NCBI GenBank assembly: GCA_016934635.1
Contig: JAFGSK010000053.1
Span: forward strand, 1-46,964
Direction: 5' to 3'
DNA: 46,964 bases
Source of the DNA: Caldifarciminota bacterium
GTDB lineage: Bacteria > Hydrothermota > Tepidihabitantia > B3-TA06
Positions 1 through 7,808 of this stretch are shown in pieces; position 1 is the stretch's first letter, and the number at the start of each line of letters is the position of its first letter. The notes beneath the pieces were generated by a model. That model saw nothing but the letters and a program-made list of their open reading frames with translations, ran no database searches and was not told the origin of the DNA. The translations under genes were made by a program, and so were the position numbers.

Positions 1-60
1 CGCTTTTAGTCCGACAACGCAGAGTAAATTTGGTTAGTAAGTCGCCTCAATACGTAGCTA

Positions 61-104
61 AAAACCAGGTTGAGACAAGGGGTTAAAGCCCCTTGTCTGG
101 TTTT
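61..104. terminator. Bidirectional terminator-like hairpin
   Basis: An inner perfect 8-bp stem (ACAAGGGG at 75-82, CCCCTTGT at 89-96, loop TTAAAG) is extended by a second 8-bp stem (AAAACCAG 61-68, CTGGTTTT 97-104) with a 6-nt bulge at 69-74. On the minus strand the stem runs into five T residues, so it could end transcripts of the hydrolase gene whose stop lies about 115 nt away. A T-rich run also follows on the plus strand. Confidence 0.6.
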
Positions 105-134
105 CTTGACTTTTGGCACAGCCCCTCAAGGTCA

Positions 135-173
135 GCCCCTACGTTTGAATCAACGTGAAGGCTACGTAGGGGC
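135..173. repeat. 10-bp inverted repeat
   Basis: GCCCCTACGT (135-144) and its exact reverse complement ACGTAGGGGC (164-173) enclose 19 nt. The ACGTAGGG core resembles the ACGTAGGGACAT element found many times in the repeat arrays at the right end of the window, so this may be a diverged member of the same dispersed family. The function is unknown. Confidence 0.4.
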
Positions 174-219
174 GAATCTCAACGAACCTCCGTCGGGCCT
201 CAGGTGCGTCCGGGTGCTT

Positions 220-1305
220 CTAGCGAGAATAGGTTTCTGCAACAACCTTTTTCATTACCTGGTTGAACTCAAGAGGTTCCTCGAAACAAGGGGAGTGGGC
301 CGAGCGCTCGAACCAGAAGAAGTCTTTTTCGGGTGCGGCAAGCATCTCGTAATACGGGTAGGAGAGTTCACCCGGTGTGTTGTAATCGTGGCGGCCAACG
401 CAGAAATAAACAGGTATCTTGACTTCGGGTATGTCCTTTTCCAGATCGACTTTAAGTAATTCAGGCCACATGACGCTTAAGGAGAAATTGCTTGCCTTCA
501 AGTACCTTATAGATTCTCCAAGCGTGTATTCCTTGGTCGTAAGAAGCGTCTTGACTATCATTCCAATTCCTGTTTCACCGAACCACCAGCCCTCGTATTT
601 CGTCAGCCACTTGCGTTCGGTCCCCAGACCCCTCATTACGAACTTGCCTTTTTTGTTAAAATCGCCTTTGTAGACTCCGTCCTCAGGCGGTCCGATCTCT
701 TCGAGTTGATTTATCGCCTTCTTATCATCTCTACTTATGGCTTCATCGTAGCAATACCGCCAGGAGGTAAGCTCGTTATCCGCTAGATTGACAATCTGGC
801 CTATGCCCACGAAGGCGTAATAGTCTTCCGGGTAGCGGTCGACAGTAAACATACCTAGACCAGAACCCCACGAGTGTCCGGCAAGGTAGATTTTATCACG
901 ACCGAATCTTTCCTTAAGTATTTGGGTTAGTTCGCGAGTGTCGTCAATGTACTGCTCGATGGTCATCGATTCTTCCGGTATCTTGCGTGAGTAGGACTTT
1001 CCAGCCCCGCGTTGATCCCACATCACAACCACGAAGAGCTTTTCGAGATCCGGGTTGAAGCGCGTAACGAGTGGCATCTCGGCGCAGCCGGGGCCGCCGT
1101 GAAGAAAGAGGAGAATAGGCTTGGATACATCCTCTCCTCTTATAAGTATCCACTGCTTGATCCCGCCTAACTCTATTTCTTCGAGGGAGGCGATGCTTTG
1201 AGGTATCCTTTTTCCCTCGCTGTTCTTGATTGCCGGTGTCCATGCGCAGGAAAACATGGTCGATATGACAATAACAAAAAACGTACACTTCGAACAATTT
1301 TTCAT
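220..1305 (-). CDS. Alpha/beta-hydrolase lipoprotein, proline iminopeptidase-like
   Basis: This 361-aa protein has a lipoprotein signal (hydrophobic segment, then FSC with Cys20), so it is probably membrane-anchored outside the cytoplasm. It shows the alpha/beta-hydrolase pattern of the prolyl aminopeptidase (S33) group: oxyanion motif HGGPG at 69-73, WDQRGAGKS at 96-104, nucleophile elbow GHSWGSG with Ser145, a likely acid at Asp307 (GRHDYNTP) and His337 (SAHS). The start ATG is preceded by AAAGGA at good spacing. It lies 69 nt downstream of the alkyltransferase-like gene and may be the last gene of that operon. The substrate cannot be read from the sequence; an N-terminal-proline peptidase or an esterase are both possible. 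Confidence 0.85.
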   Translation of the reverse strand: MKNCSKCTFFVIVISTMFSCAWTPAIKNSEGKRIPQSIASLEEIELGGIKQWILIRGEDVSKPILLFLHGGPGCAEMPLVTRFNPDLEKLFVVVMWDQRGAGKSYSRKIPEESMTIEQYIDDTRELTQILKERFGRDKIYLAGHSWGSGLGMFTVDRYPEDYYAFVGIGQIVNLADNELTSWRYCYDEAISRDDKKAINQLEEIGPPEDGVYKGDFNKKGKFVMRGLGTERKWLTKYEGWWFGETGIGMIVKTLLTTKEYTLGESIRYLKASNFSLSVMWPELLKVDLEKDIPEVKIPVYFCVGRHDYNTPGELSYPYYEMLAAPEKDFFWFERSAHSPCFEEPLEFNQVMKKVVAETYSR

Positions 1306-1374
1306 ATCATTCCTTTCGGTTGGCGATTAGAAGTTATTCGGTAAGACGCGTTTTTTGCGAATTAGTTGCGAGAG

Positions 1375-1683
1375 TCAAGGTATCCAAAGGAACCGCTCGA
1401 AGTCCACCTTGTCAGACGAATCGAACTCGACGCCCTCCTGGGCAAGCATCTGGCGCTGAATTCTGTACCCCTCCCCTGTCAGGGAGATGGTTCCCTTGGA
1501 GTTGATTACCCGGTGCCAGGGCAGGTCGTGTTTTCCGGTTTGAGTATGAAGAATCCTTACCACCTGACGCGCCCCATGGCGATTGCCTGCCATCATAGCC
1601 ACCAGACCGTAGGTTGCCACCTTGCCCCTGGGTATGCGCTTGATTGAATCCACCACCTTTTCGGTAAATGTCTTCTCACTCAT
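1375..1683 (-). CDS. Alkyltransferase-like protein (ATL), O6-alkylguanine sensor
   Basis: This 102-aa protein matches the C-terminal DNA-binding domain of O6-methylguanine-DNA methyltransferase (IPRGKVATYG near the start, ARQV at 38-41, then PWHRV at 55-59). The alkyl-acceptor cysteine of the PCHRV motif is replaced by Trp56, the hallmark of ATL proteins. Known ATLs cannot repair DNA themselves; they bind and flip O6-alkylguanine and pass the lesion to nucleotide excision repair. Tyr25 and Arg39 sit where the family has its nucleotide-flipping tyrosine and arginine finger. The start overlaps the stop of the upstream gene (ATGA), which indicates translational coupling. Confidence 0.9.
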   Translation of the reverse strand: MSEKTFTEKVVDSIKRIPRGKVATYGLVAMMAGNRHGARQVVRILHTQTGKHDLPWHRVINSKGTISLTGEGYRIQRQMLAQEGVEFDSSDKVDFERFLWIP

Positions 1684-2210
1684 TGAACTATCTCTTCTGG
1701 GTTTTTAATCTCTTTCCTTTGCATGAATAACCAATGGGTTTCATTATCGCTGTAATTATCATTGAACATGATGAGGCTACCACCGCCTTCTGTTTTTCTT
1801 TTAATATATACTGTGTCTGTGAACAGAAACGAAGCAGCATCGCCGACTGTAGTAAGAGCACTAAAGTTCTTCGGGCGTGTAAAATACCTAGCTGCTCTTC
1901 GATCGTAAAGGACGATGATTGATACAGAGAATAGTCTGTTATTTTTCTCCAAGATTTCCTCAGCTCTTTGCATACACCATTCTTTCATTTCCTCTTCGGA
2001 AAATGGATGATCGGCGTAATAAACCTCAGCGAAAAATTTAGATACACGCACAATCCCAACCTTCTGAAAAGGACTCAAGATGCAGGAGAAATGAACAAGG
2101 GCCAGTAATATCAGATATGCTTTAAGGGCAGTGGTTTTTTCGACTACCATCCCTGTCGAAATACGCTTGGTTAGCGCACCTGTATTCTCGGGATAGGGTT
2201 TCTCAACCAT
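1680..2210 (-). CDS. Small hypothetical lipoprotein or secreted protein
   Basis: No family was recognised. The 176-aa protein contains a hydrophobic stretch ending in HFSC around residues 33-43, which looks like a lipobox, preceded by an unusually long N-region. An internal start at the Met of MVVEKTTALK (about residue 21) would give a more typical signal peptide. The mature part is mixed alpha/beta with no cysteine or catalytic motif that stands out. The ATG overlaps the stop of the MFS gene (TGATG) and the stop overlaps the ATL start (ATGA), so the three genes are surely co-translated. The function is unknown. Confidence 0.65.
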   Translation of the reverse strand: MVEKPYPENTGALTKRISTGMVVEKTTALKAYLILLALVHFSCILSPFQKVGIVRVSKFFAEVYYADHPFSEEEMKEWCMQRAEEILEKNNRLFSVSIIVLYDRRAARYFTRPKNFSALTTVGDAASFLFTDTVYIKRKTEGGGSLIMFNDNYSDNETHWLFMQRKEIKNPEEIVQ

Positions 2211-3430
2211 CAAGACACCTTCTTCGAGATCGGCGACTCTTTAAGGAACAAGGCAAGCACAATGCAGAGAACCATCAGTCCTGTGAGGCCGATGAGTGAT
2301 GGGGTCATCGAACCAGAAGGCGATTTGAGCGCTTCCATACTGAAGATGAAGATTATGCCGGAGAGCTGGCCCATGACCAGAAGCAGGCTGTTTGAGGTTC
2401 CTTCGGGCGCGGGATGTGTTATCTCGGCTCCGTACTGGAAGCCTATCGGCCCTGAGCTTAATAAGAAGAAGCCCAGGAGGAATCCCGAAACCAAAAGCAG
2501 CCAGTAACTCCGGACAAAGGTCACGCCCGCAAGTCCGGGCAGAAGTCCTGTAAGCGCCAATATAATGAAAGGCTTGCGGCGGCGAATCTTATCCGAGATC
2601 ATCGGGATAACCAGGGCTCCCAGAATACCGCCGATGAGCATCAGACCACCTGTCAGGCCCGCCTGGGAGATCGTGAATCCTCTGGGACGAACGATAGCCT
2701 CTATCCAGGTCGTAACGCCGTTGAACATCCCCAATCCGATGAAGAAGATTACCATGAGAAGAATGAAATCCTTCTGCCTGAGCATGCTTTTGAGACCGTC
2801 GAACATGAGCGCGCGCTCGTCAAGCCCAGCAGGGCAAGGAGGCGTAGGTGGGCGTTCCCGCGCCAGGATTAGAAATACCGCAGCCGCCACCGCACCTGCT
2901 ATCCCGTATATCAAGAGCATTCCCCTCATTTCGTATCTGAGGGTGAGTATGGGTGTCAGAATCATACCTAAAAGGATACCCAGGTAAATGGCCAGGGTTC
3001 CTAGTCCGGACGCCGTAGCCCGTTCATTTAAAGGGAACCACCTCGCGGCCAGCTTGGTGATCGCTCCCAGTATGAAGGGTTGGCCCAGGGCTATGGCAAT
3101 CTGTGAAGCGAACACGAGTGTGAGGTTGGAAGCGAAGACGCCCCTGCCCAGGGCACCAAGTGCGGTCAGACCTGCGCCGATTCCTACCGCGGCATAAAGC
3201 CCCCAGGTATCTATCACCCATGCCGATGGGAGGACGATGATGATGTATACCACCATGAAGCTCATCGACAAGAGACCTATCACCAGGTCGGTCGTACCGT
3301 AAAAAGCGGCAGCGGTTCCGGTTATCGGCGCGAATGTTATCCACAAAAGCTGATTGAGTGCAGCGATGAGCATGAATGCCGCGAGAACTACCCAGCGGTA
3401 GCCGTAAACCTTGATTTTGGGTTCGTTCAC
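2210..3430 (-). CDS. MFS transporter, FLVCR-like
   Basis: This 406-aa integral membrane protein has about twelve hydrophobic segments and the major facilitator layout: a loop with RWFPLNERATASG after helix 4 and a central charged loop (KSMLRQKDF). The FP-x-x-ER-x-x-A segment recalls the FLVCR/heme or choline exporter-like MFS branch, but the substrate is not determinable. I place the start at GTG 3430 because AGGAGG lies six nt upstream; the longer open frame to 3478 begins before any ribosome site and adds an implausible charged leader. It is the first gene of an operon with the lipoprotein and ATL, driven by the promoter at 3479-3506. Confidence 0.85.
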   Translation of the reverse strand: MNEPKIKVYGYRWVVLAAFMLIAALNQLLWITFAPITGTAAAFYGTTDLVIGLLSMSFMVVYIIIVLPSAWVIDTWGLYAAVGIGAGLTALGALGRGVFASNLTLVFASQIAIALGQPFILGAITKLAARWFPLNERATASGLGTLAIYLGILLGMILTPILTLRYEMRGMLLIYGIAGAVAAAVFLILARERPPTPPCPAGLDERALMFDGLKSMLRQKDFILLMVIFFIGLGMFNGVTTWIEAIVRPRGFTISQAGLTGGLMLIGGILGALVIPMISDKIRRRKPFIILALTGLLPGLAGVTFVRSYWLLLVSGFLLGFFLLSSGPIGFQYGAEITHPAPEGTSNSLLLVMGQLSGIIFIFSMEALKSPSGSMTPSLIGLTGLMVLCIVLALFLKESPISKKVS

Positions 3431-3478
3431 AAGAGACCTCCTTGAGCACGCGTCCGGGACGCTTAATCTTGTCCGCAA

Positions 3479-3506
3479 ACTATAACCTGAACAGGATAAT
3501 TGTCAA
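3479..3506 (-). promoter_or_regulatory. Sigma70-type promoter for the MFS operon
   Basis: On the minus strand TTGACA (3501-3506) is followed after exactly 16 bp by TATAGT (3479-3484). It sits about 50 nt upstream of the GTG start, immediately upstream of the only open operon to its left. Confidence 0.75.
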
Positions 3507-3550
3507 TCGTGAATTACTCTTTAAAAAGTTGGATCAGATCTCAAAAGAGG

Positions 3551-4362
3551 TTAAGAAACCTTCAAACCGTACGCACCCTCGATTAACTTGGATAGTCTTG
3601 AAACAAACCTCGCAGCAGGCGCACCGTCGACCAAGTCATGATCGAACATTACCGTAAGGTTGAGGATTTCACGATGTCCAATCCTTCCGGCTACAATCCA
3701 GGGTTTTTTTAATTTGCTTCCCAATCCGAAGACAAGGGTATGAAGTCCTGAAGGCAAAGGCCAGGCACTAATCTTGCCGAACATTCCCAGAGATGTAACC
3801 ATGACCGTACCCATCTCGTGTTTTGTCCTGTAAGCGTCATGCATCAGCCTGTGCCAGAACCTTCGCCGTAGGAAACCTGGAAGTCGAGAGGATTTTATAA
3901 GACGACTGCGCAACCTCGCTATCTCCGTCAGATCTAATGGACCGGTCTGTGCGTTTCGAATTTCTGCTTGGATCTGGTTAGGCGGCTTGATGTTGGTTTT
4001 ACGGATGATAAAAGGAAGAGGTACACGTTCTCCATCGATTTCACGTTCCACGGTAATGGTTATGTCCACGTCGTCAAAAAAACCAACTTCCTTTTTCCAT
4101 GTCGGAGAGAATGGACTCCAGGATACTCGGTACATGCCTTTCCCACACATGCCAGAAACCATGCAAGAAAGGAACACCCCTTGCCGGTTTGACTGCGATA
4201 TGCCTTAATAGCATTGCGGGCATGAGTTATGTCAAGCTCCAGCAATGCTTTTACGTAGTGCTTGCGGGAGCCGATATTAAGTGTATCAATTATCGGCTTG
4301 CGTTCAATTGGAAACAAGAGTACTTTGTACTGTCCAAGTAAGTCACTTCTCGACGTTTGCAC
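3551..4362 (-). pseudogene. 2-oxoacid dehydrogenase acyltransferase (E2 catalytic domain), frameshifted
   Basis: Two overlapping frames together encode one stand-alone E2-type acyltransferase domain of about 270 aa, without lipoyl or subunit-binding domains. The first frame (GTG at 4362, with AAGGAGG upstream) runs to HGKRKLVF; the second continues FDDVDITITVERE and ends with the catalytic FDHDLVDGAP (the HxxxDG motif). The break lies in a run of seven T on the coding strand (4076-4082); one extra T restores VFFDDVDI. This is either a recent inactivating slip or a sequencing/assembly error in a homopolymer. Both catalytic residues are intact, so if the shift is an error the protein is probably active. 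No E1 or E3 gene is nearby, so the acyl donor is unknown. Confidence 0.8.
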
Positions 4363-4464
4363 GTTATCCTCCTTATTAATGGCAATAAACGAGCCGGTAT
4401 GGATTGTTGGTAACTTATGTTGATTGTCGGGGGAATTTGATACGATCTAGAGAACCTTCACACA

Positions 4465-4492
4465 ACTATACCCTTCCCTTATTCGATGTCAA
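4465..4492 (-). promoter_or_regulatory. Promoter for the acyltransferase gene
   Basis: On the minus strand TTGACA (4487-4492), a 16-bp spacer and TATAGT (4465-4470) lie about 100 nt upstream of the GTG start. The stretch 4363-4534 otherwise contains no reading frame that looks coding. Confidence 0.7.
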
Positions 4493-4534
4493 CCTGTCGG
4501 GGTCTTCTCGTAACGAGGGTATTCGTGTTAAGAA

Positions 4535-5026
4535 TTATATTTTTTCCAAAACCTCTTTGGCAAAGGCACGTGCACGCTCTAATCTAGCTTCGTCAGGGCT
4601 GCCCATTGGTTTTGAAGCTTCGCCCCAGGCGCGCAACTGAGGATCTTCACTTTTGAGCATAGACTCCCTGACCTGCCGGGCCAAATCGCCCCGGCAATTG
4701 AATACCCCTAGGAGTTCGGCTTCCATGGCGGCTTGTCTGCATTTCTCCATCCAGGTCGCAAGATGCGGTAGTTCCTCGGGAGCCGCGTGGGTTATGAAAA
4801 GGGCCACTTTTTTCCCTATGGCTTTCATTGCTAAAAACTGCACTGCCTCTTTAGCAGGTCCGAACCTCTCGATGGGAAACCCGATGAATGCAAGATTATA
4901 AGCATCAAGGCTTTCAATCTCATTAAATTTCTTGACATCTTTGTCCACCTCAATTTCCCCGGCAATGGCTTCGGCAACCTTGCGGGTATTCCCGGTTCGA
5001 GACAGGTACGCAACCAAAACCTTCAT
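4535..5026 (-). CDS. Flavodoxin family protein, divergent member
   Basis: This 163-aa flavodoxin-like protein begins directly with beta1 and the FMN phosphate loop (SRTGNTRKVAEAI, residues 9-21), followed by a GFPIERFGPA loop where flavodoxins contact the isoalloxazine ring. It is the last and least similar of five flavodoxin genes in a row. The C-terminal third (CRGDLARQVRE and the acidic helix) differs from the four others. AAAGGAG precedes the ATG, and 13 nt separate it from the upstream paralogue, so it is in the same operon. Its role is presumably one-electron transfer or FMN-dependent redox chemistry; the partner is unknown. Confidence 0.85.
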   Translation of the reverse strand: MKVLVAYLSRTGNTRKVAEAIAGEIEVDKDVKKFNEIESLDAYNLAFIGFPIERFGPAKEAVQFLAMKAIGKKVALFITHAAPEELPHLATWMEKCRQAAMEAELLGVFNCRGDLARQVRESMLKSEDPQLRAWGEASKPMGSPDEARLERARAFAKEVLEKI

Positions 5027-5039
5027 AACGTCTCCTTTC

Positions 5040-5516
5040 TTATTTCATTAATTTACCGGCCAGTCCTTCGGCCCAGGCTGTAATCTTGTCCCAATCGCGC
5101 CAGTCGCCTTCCGGGAAGGGTAATGCGAAGCCTTTCTCAGGCTTGATATAGCGTCCCCCGAACAGACCGACATCGACCGGTTCAACGCGCCTGGTAACCA
5201 CCTTGAGCTTGCGCATCATTGTTTCCCTCCTGTCCTGTGTATCCTCCATCATAGCGAAACCTAAAGAAAAGTAGGCAACTGGAATCTTAGACAAAGCATC
5301 CTTGTTATTCTTTACGAACTTGCGTGCAGGCCGCAGGAAGCTGAATTTCATCACCGGAGCGCCGATGACCGCTGCATCGTAGGTGGAGACGTCGGAGGCA
5401 TCGGTGACGCTCACAACGTCAACCTCCATCCCCTTGGATTCCAAAACCTCTCCCACCTTTTCAGCTACCTCTTTTGTTGAACCGTATACGGTTGCGTATC
5501 CAATCAGAACCTTCAT
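5040..5516 (-). CDS. HemG-like flavodoxin domain protein (paralogue 4)
   Basis: This 158-aa protein belongs to the flavodoxin_5/protoporphyrinogen-oxidase-like group (HemG fold). The FMN phosphate loop is ATVYGSTKEVAEKVG (8-22); a conserved AVIGAPVMKFSFL loop follows, and the C-terminus has the family-typical GDWRDWDKITAWAEGL. Sequence similarity to the three upstream neighbours is obvious along the whole length. The ATG overlaps the stop of the upstream gene (ATGA). It carries a PFPEG insertion before the tail. Whether it oxidises protoporphyrinogen is doubtful, since no other heme gene is present; HemG-like flavodoxins in anaerobes have mostly unknown partners. Confidence 0.85.
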   Translation of the reverse strand: MKVLIGYATVYGSTKEVAEKVGEVLESKGMEVDVVSVTDASDVSTYDAAVIGAPVMKFSFLRPARKFVKNNKDALSKIPVAYFSLGFAMMEDTQDRRETMMRKLKVVTRRVEPVDVGLFGGRYIKPEKGFALPFPEGDWRDWDKITAWAEGLAGKLMK

Positions 5517-5965
5517 GTGTTCTCCTTACTTAACTTCTCAGCAAGGCCTTCGGCCCATGCTGAAATCTTTTCCCAGTCCCGGCAGTCTTCCTTATCAGTC
5601 TTTCCTGCAAAGAAACCTATGTCGCAAGGTTCCACGTATTTGGTGACGACCTTTAATCGTCCTTTAAACCATCTTCTGCGTCCCGGAGTATCCTTCTTCA
5701 TGAACATTCCGAGGGTAAAGTAAGCTACAGGGATTTTAGACAAGGCGTCTTTGTTCGAGATTACGAACTCCTTGGCCGGAGCCAGGAACTTGAAGGCTAT
5801 GACCGGTGCGCCCACGACCGCCGCGTGATAAGAAGATAAACCCTTGACCTGTGAGACGTCGAGTACATCGACGCCCATTCCCTTGGATTCAAGGACTTCA
5901 CCAATCTTCTGTGCAACCTCACGAGTAGAACCGTATTCGGTGGCGTATGCGATCAGAACTTTCAT
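5513..5965 (-). CDS. HemG-like flavodoxin domain protein (paralogue 3)
   Basis: This 150-aa flavodoxin-like protein has the phosphate loop ATEYGSTREVAQKIG near the N-terminus, the VVGAPVIAFKFLAPA loop, and a shortened C-terminal region ending RDWEKISAWAEGLAEK. It is the closest relative of the downstream gene (shared FLAPA/FLRPA and SNKDALSKIPVAYF segments), so these two arose by a recent tandem duplication. A shorter insert before the RDW segment replaces the GGRY...PFPEG stretch. An AGGAG ribosome site precedes the ATG. Probably an FMN electron carrier. Confidence 0.85.
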   Translation of the reverse strand: MKVLIAYATEYGSTREVAQKIGEVLESKGMGVDVLDVSQVKGLSSYHAAVVGAPVIAFKFLAPAKEFVISNKDALSKIPVAYFTLGMFMKKDTPGRRRWFKGRLKVVTKYVEPCDIGFFAGKTDKEDCRDWEKISAWAEGLAEKLSKENT

Positions 5966-5974
5966 CAGATCTCC

Positions 5975-6418
5975 TCACTTGAACTTTTTTGCGAGCCCTT
6001 CGGCCCACGCTTGAATCTTGTTCCAATCGCGGTAATCGCCCTTCTTTTCGTATCTTCCTCCGAAGAGACCTATGTCCACAGGGGTTATCTTATCGGTTAT
6101 CTTGGTGAGCTTTTCCAGCATGATAGTTCTGTTTTCCTCGGTGTCCTCCTTCAATGTTCCGCCGAGGGCAAAACATGCGAAAGTTATTTCCTTAAGGATT
6201 TTCAGATGTTTCTTGACGAAATCGGGTGCCCGATGAAGAAGACTTCCCATCATAACGGGCGCGCCGACTACGACGGCATCGAATCCATCCGGTTTGGGTT
6301 TATCCTTAATATCGGCGACCGTCACTTCCATACCTTTCGACTTAAGCACCTCGCCAATCTTTTCGGCAACTTCACGAGTCGAGCCTTTCTTTGTGGTGTG
6401 TGCAATGAGAACCTTCAC
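5975..6418 (-). CDS. HemG-like flavodoxin domain protein (paralogue 2)
   Basis: This 147-aa flavodoxin-like protein has the phosphate loop TTKKGSTREVAEKIG, with KK replacing the usual aromatic-containing YG/EY pair, then VVGAPVMMGSL and the GLFGGRYEKKGDYRDW tail. It starts with GTG, whose G is the last base of the upstream gene's TAG stop, so translation is probably re-initiated from that gene. The changed phosphate-loop residues may alter FMN affinity. Otherwise it is as complete as its siblings. Confidence 0.85.
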   Translation of the reverse strand: MKVLIAHTTKKGSTREVAEKIGEVLKSKGMEVTVADIKDKPKPDGFDAVVVGAPVMMGSLLHRAPDFVKKHLKILKEITFACFALGGTLKEDTEENRTIMLEKLTKITDKITPVDIGLFGGRYEKKGDYRDWNKIQAWAEGLAKKFK

Positions 6419-6900
6419 TACTTCACCTTGAATTTACTGATTAGCTCTTCTGCCCATGCCGAAATTGCGTCCCAGTCACGATCATCGGAAGCCGACTCCG
6501 ACGCCATCATCTTTGGACCTTTCGAAGGGTCGAATGCCCCACCGAAGAGTCCAACGTCAACCGGAGCAACCTTCTTCTTCATGGGATTCAGTTTACTGCC
6601 TATCTTCTCTCTATTCTCCGGCGTATCGTCCTTCATTGTTCCGCTCAAGCAGAAATACGCTACTGGCATATCCTTCAAGGTTTTACGGTGCCTTGCCACG
6701 AATCCCTTGGTCTTGCCGTTGAACATCATGATGTAGATAGCACCGCCCACGACCGCGGCATCGTAACCTCGAGGGTCAGGTTTATCTTTGATATTCGCGA
6801 CATCAACCTCGGCGCCTTTAGCTCTCATCACCTCACCTATCTTTTCTGCAACCTCACCGGTTGAACCGTACCTGGTTGCGTAAGCCACTAAAACTTTCAT
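6418..6900 (-). CDS. HemG-like flavodoxin domain protein (paralogue 1, first of operon)
   Basis: This 160-aa protein is the first gene of the five-gene flavodoxin operon. It has the phosphate loop ATRYGSTGEVAEKIG (8-22), a VVGGAIYIMMFNGK loop and the C-terminal RDWDAISAWAEEL. An insert of about 15 residues (FDPSKGPKMMASE) precedes the RDW motif, matching a similar insert in typical HemG. The Shine-Dalgarno AGGAG is close to the ATG. No reductase, ferredoxin or iron-sulfur partner is encoded nearby. Confidence 0.85.
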   Translation of the reverse strand: MKVLVAYATRYGSTGEVAEKIGEVMRAKGAEVDVANIKDKPDPRGYDAAVVGGAIYIMMFNGKTKGFVARHRKTLKDMPVAYFCLSGTMKDDTPENREKIGSKLNPMKKKVAPVDVGLFGGAFDPSKGPKMMASESASDDRDWDAISAWAEELISKFKVK

Positions 6901-6936
6901 TTTTCTCCTCTCTGTATTCGAGTGTATTCAACCTAT

Positions 6937-7006
6937 CGTCCATATGGGATGAAGTTCATAATCAAGATACAACGCTTAAGCAGGTTTTATTTTCTGTATA
7001 TGGACG
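6937..7006. promoter_or_regulatory. Distant inverted repeat in the flavodoxin leader
   Basis: CGTCCATAT (6937-6945) and its exact reverse complement ATATGGACG (6998-7006) lie in the 190-nt region upstream of the flavodoxin operon. The spacing (52 nt, about five helix turns) would suit a looping repressor or a long leader hairpin. No TTGACA-type promoter is visible here, unlike at most other operons in the window. Confidence 0.3.
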
Positions 7007-7090
7007 TGTTAGCTTGTAATTATCCATTAAGACGCAGGTACAATCGATAAGTTTCACATAAAGAAAACCGACTTCAAACCAAGGTATTTT

Positions 7091-7786
7091 TCAATTCTCA
7101 CTGAGCGGGGTGAATATCACCGACCATTTATCCGTCTCGTATCCGTAGTCGATGGTGGTATCGATCATCACCGCTTTGCCCTGTGCAAGGTCGGCTACCG
7201 GAACGCTGAATACCAGATAATAATTCTCAATGGATGCCGTGCCCAGCTTTTCGTACTCCCAGGCAAGTTCGTCACCCGTTACGGAAAAACCGGTCGTGAA
7301 GCGAAACCATGCCGTAGGTGCGATAGGGTGGAGGGTTTCCATGCTGGCAGTATCCTTTATCATTTTCTCGCTCAAAAGCTCGAGCCATGGCTTGAACGGA
7401 GTTGGTCCTTTTTTGACCTTCGCCTCGATCGGTTCGTCTTCACTCTCCCATGCTGGGCATATACTGTAGCCAAGAATCGTGCCCTCTCCGTGAATCTGGA
7501 TACCCGGCATCCAGGCAGTGGACATATCCTCCGACTGTGTGTAGAACCAGACCTCGTATGTTTCCGCCATGGGCGCTCCGAACTTCGTTATCTCGAAATC
7601 CGTAGAGAAAGAAAGCATGGAGAACGCAGCGCCCTCATAAGGGTCGCACTGGCCTTGCACATTGCAGGCTATGTCTATCTTATAGCGCGGCGAGGATAAA
7701 AAGACGGTTTTCTTGGCCCCAAGGAATGTAGTTAATGACAGGATCCCAAGTAATCCTGCCGTTATTATGAATCTATTTTTGTTCAT
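7091..7786 (-). CDS. Secreted hypothetical protein
   Basis: This 231-aa protein has a clear N-terminal signal segment (NKNRFIITAGLLGILSLTTFLGA), so it is probably exported. The remainder is rich in beta-type and aromatic segments (YEVWFYTQSEDMS, YYLVFSVPVADL) with two cysteines in CNVQGQC that could form a disulfide. The family was not recognised. AAAGGAGG precedes the ATG at ideal spacing. It follows the two membrane paralogues after 22 nt and is probably the third gene of their operon. Confidence 0.7.
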   Translation of the reverse strand: MNKNRFIITAGLLGILSLTTFLGAKKTVFLSSPRYKIDIACNVQGQCDPYEGAAFSMLSFSTDFEITKFGAPMAETYEVWFYTQSEDMSTAWMPGIQIHGEGTILGYSICPAWESEDEPIEAKVKKGPTPFKPWLELLSEKMIKDTASMETLHPIAPTAWFRFTTGFSVTGDELAWEYEKLGTASIENYYLVFSVPVADLAQGKAVMIDTTIDYGYETDKWSVIFTPLSEN

Positions 7787-7808
7787 TCAAGTCCTCCTTT
7801 GTTTGGAC

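Noticed and set aside
70..459. Plus-strand frame at the left edge
   Set aside because: It covers a terminator hairpin and the 3' end of the hydrolase gene in antisense, with no ribosome site.
5040..6900. Heme biosynthesis (protoporphyrinogen oxidase) operon
   Set aside because: The flavodoxins are HemG-like in fold, but there are four paralogues and no other heme gene, so the specific enzyme assignment is unsupported.
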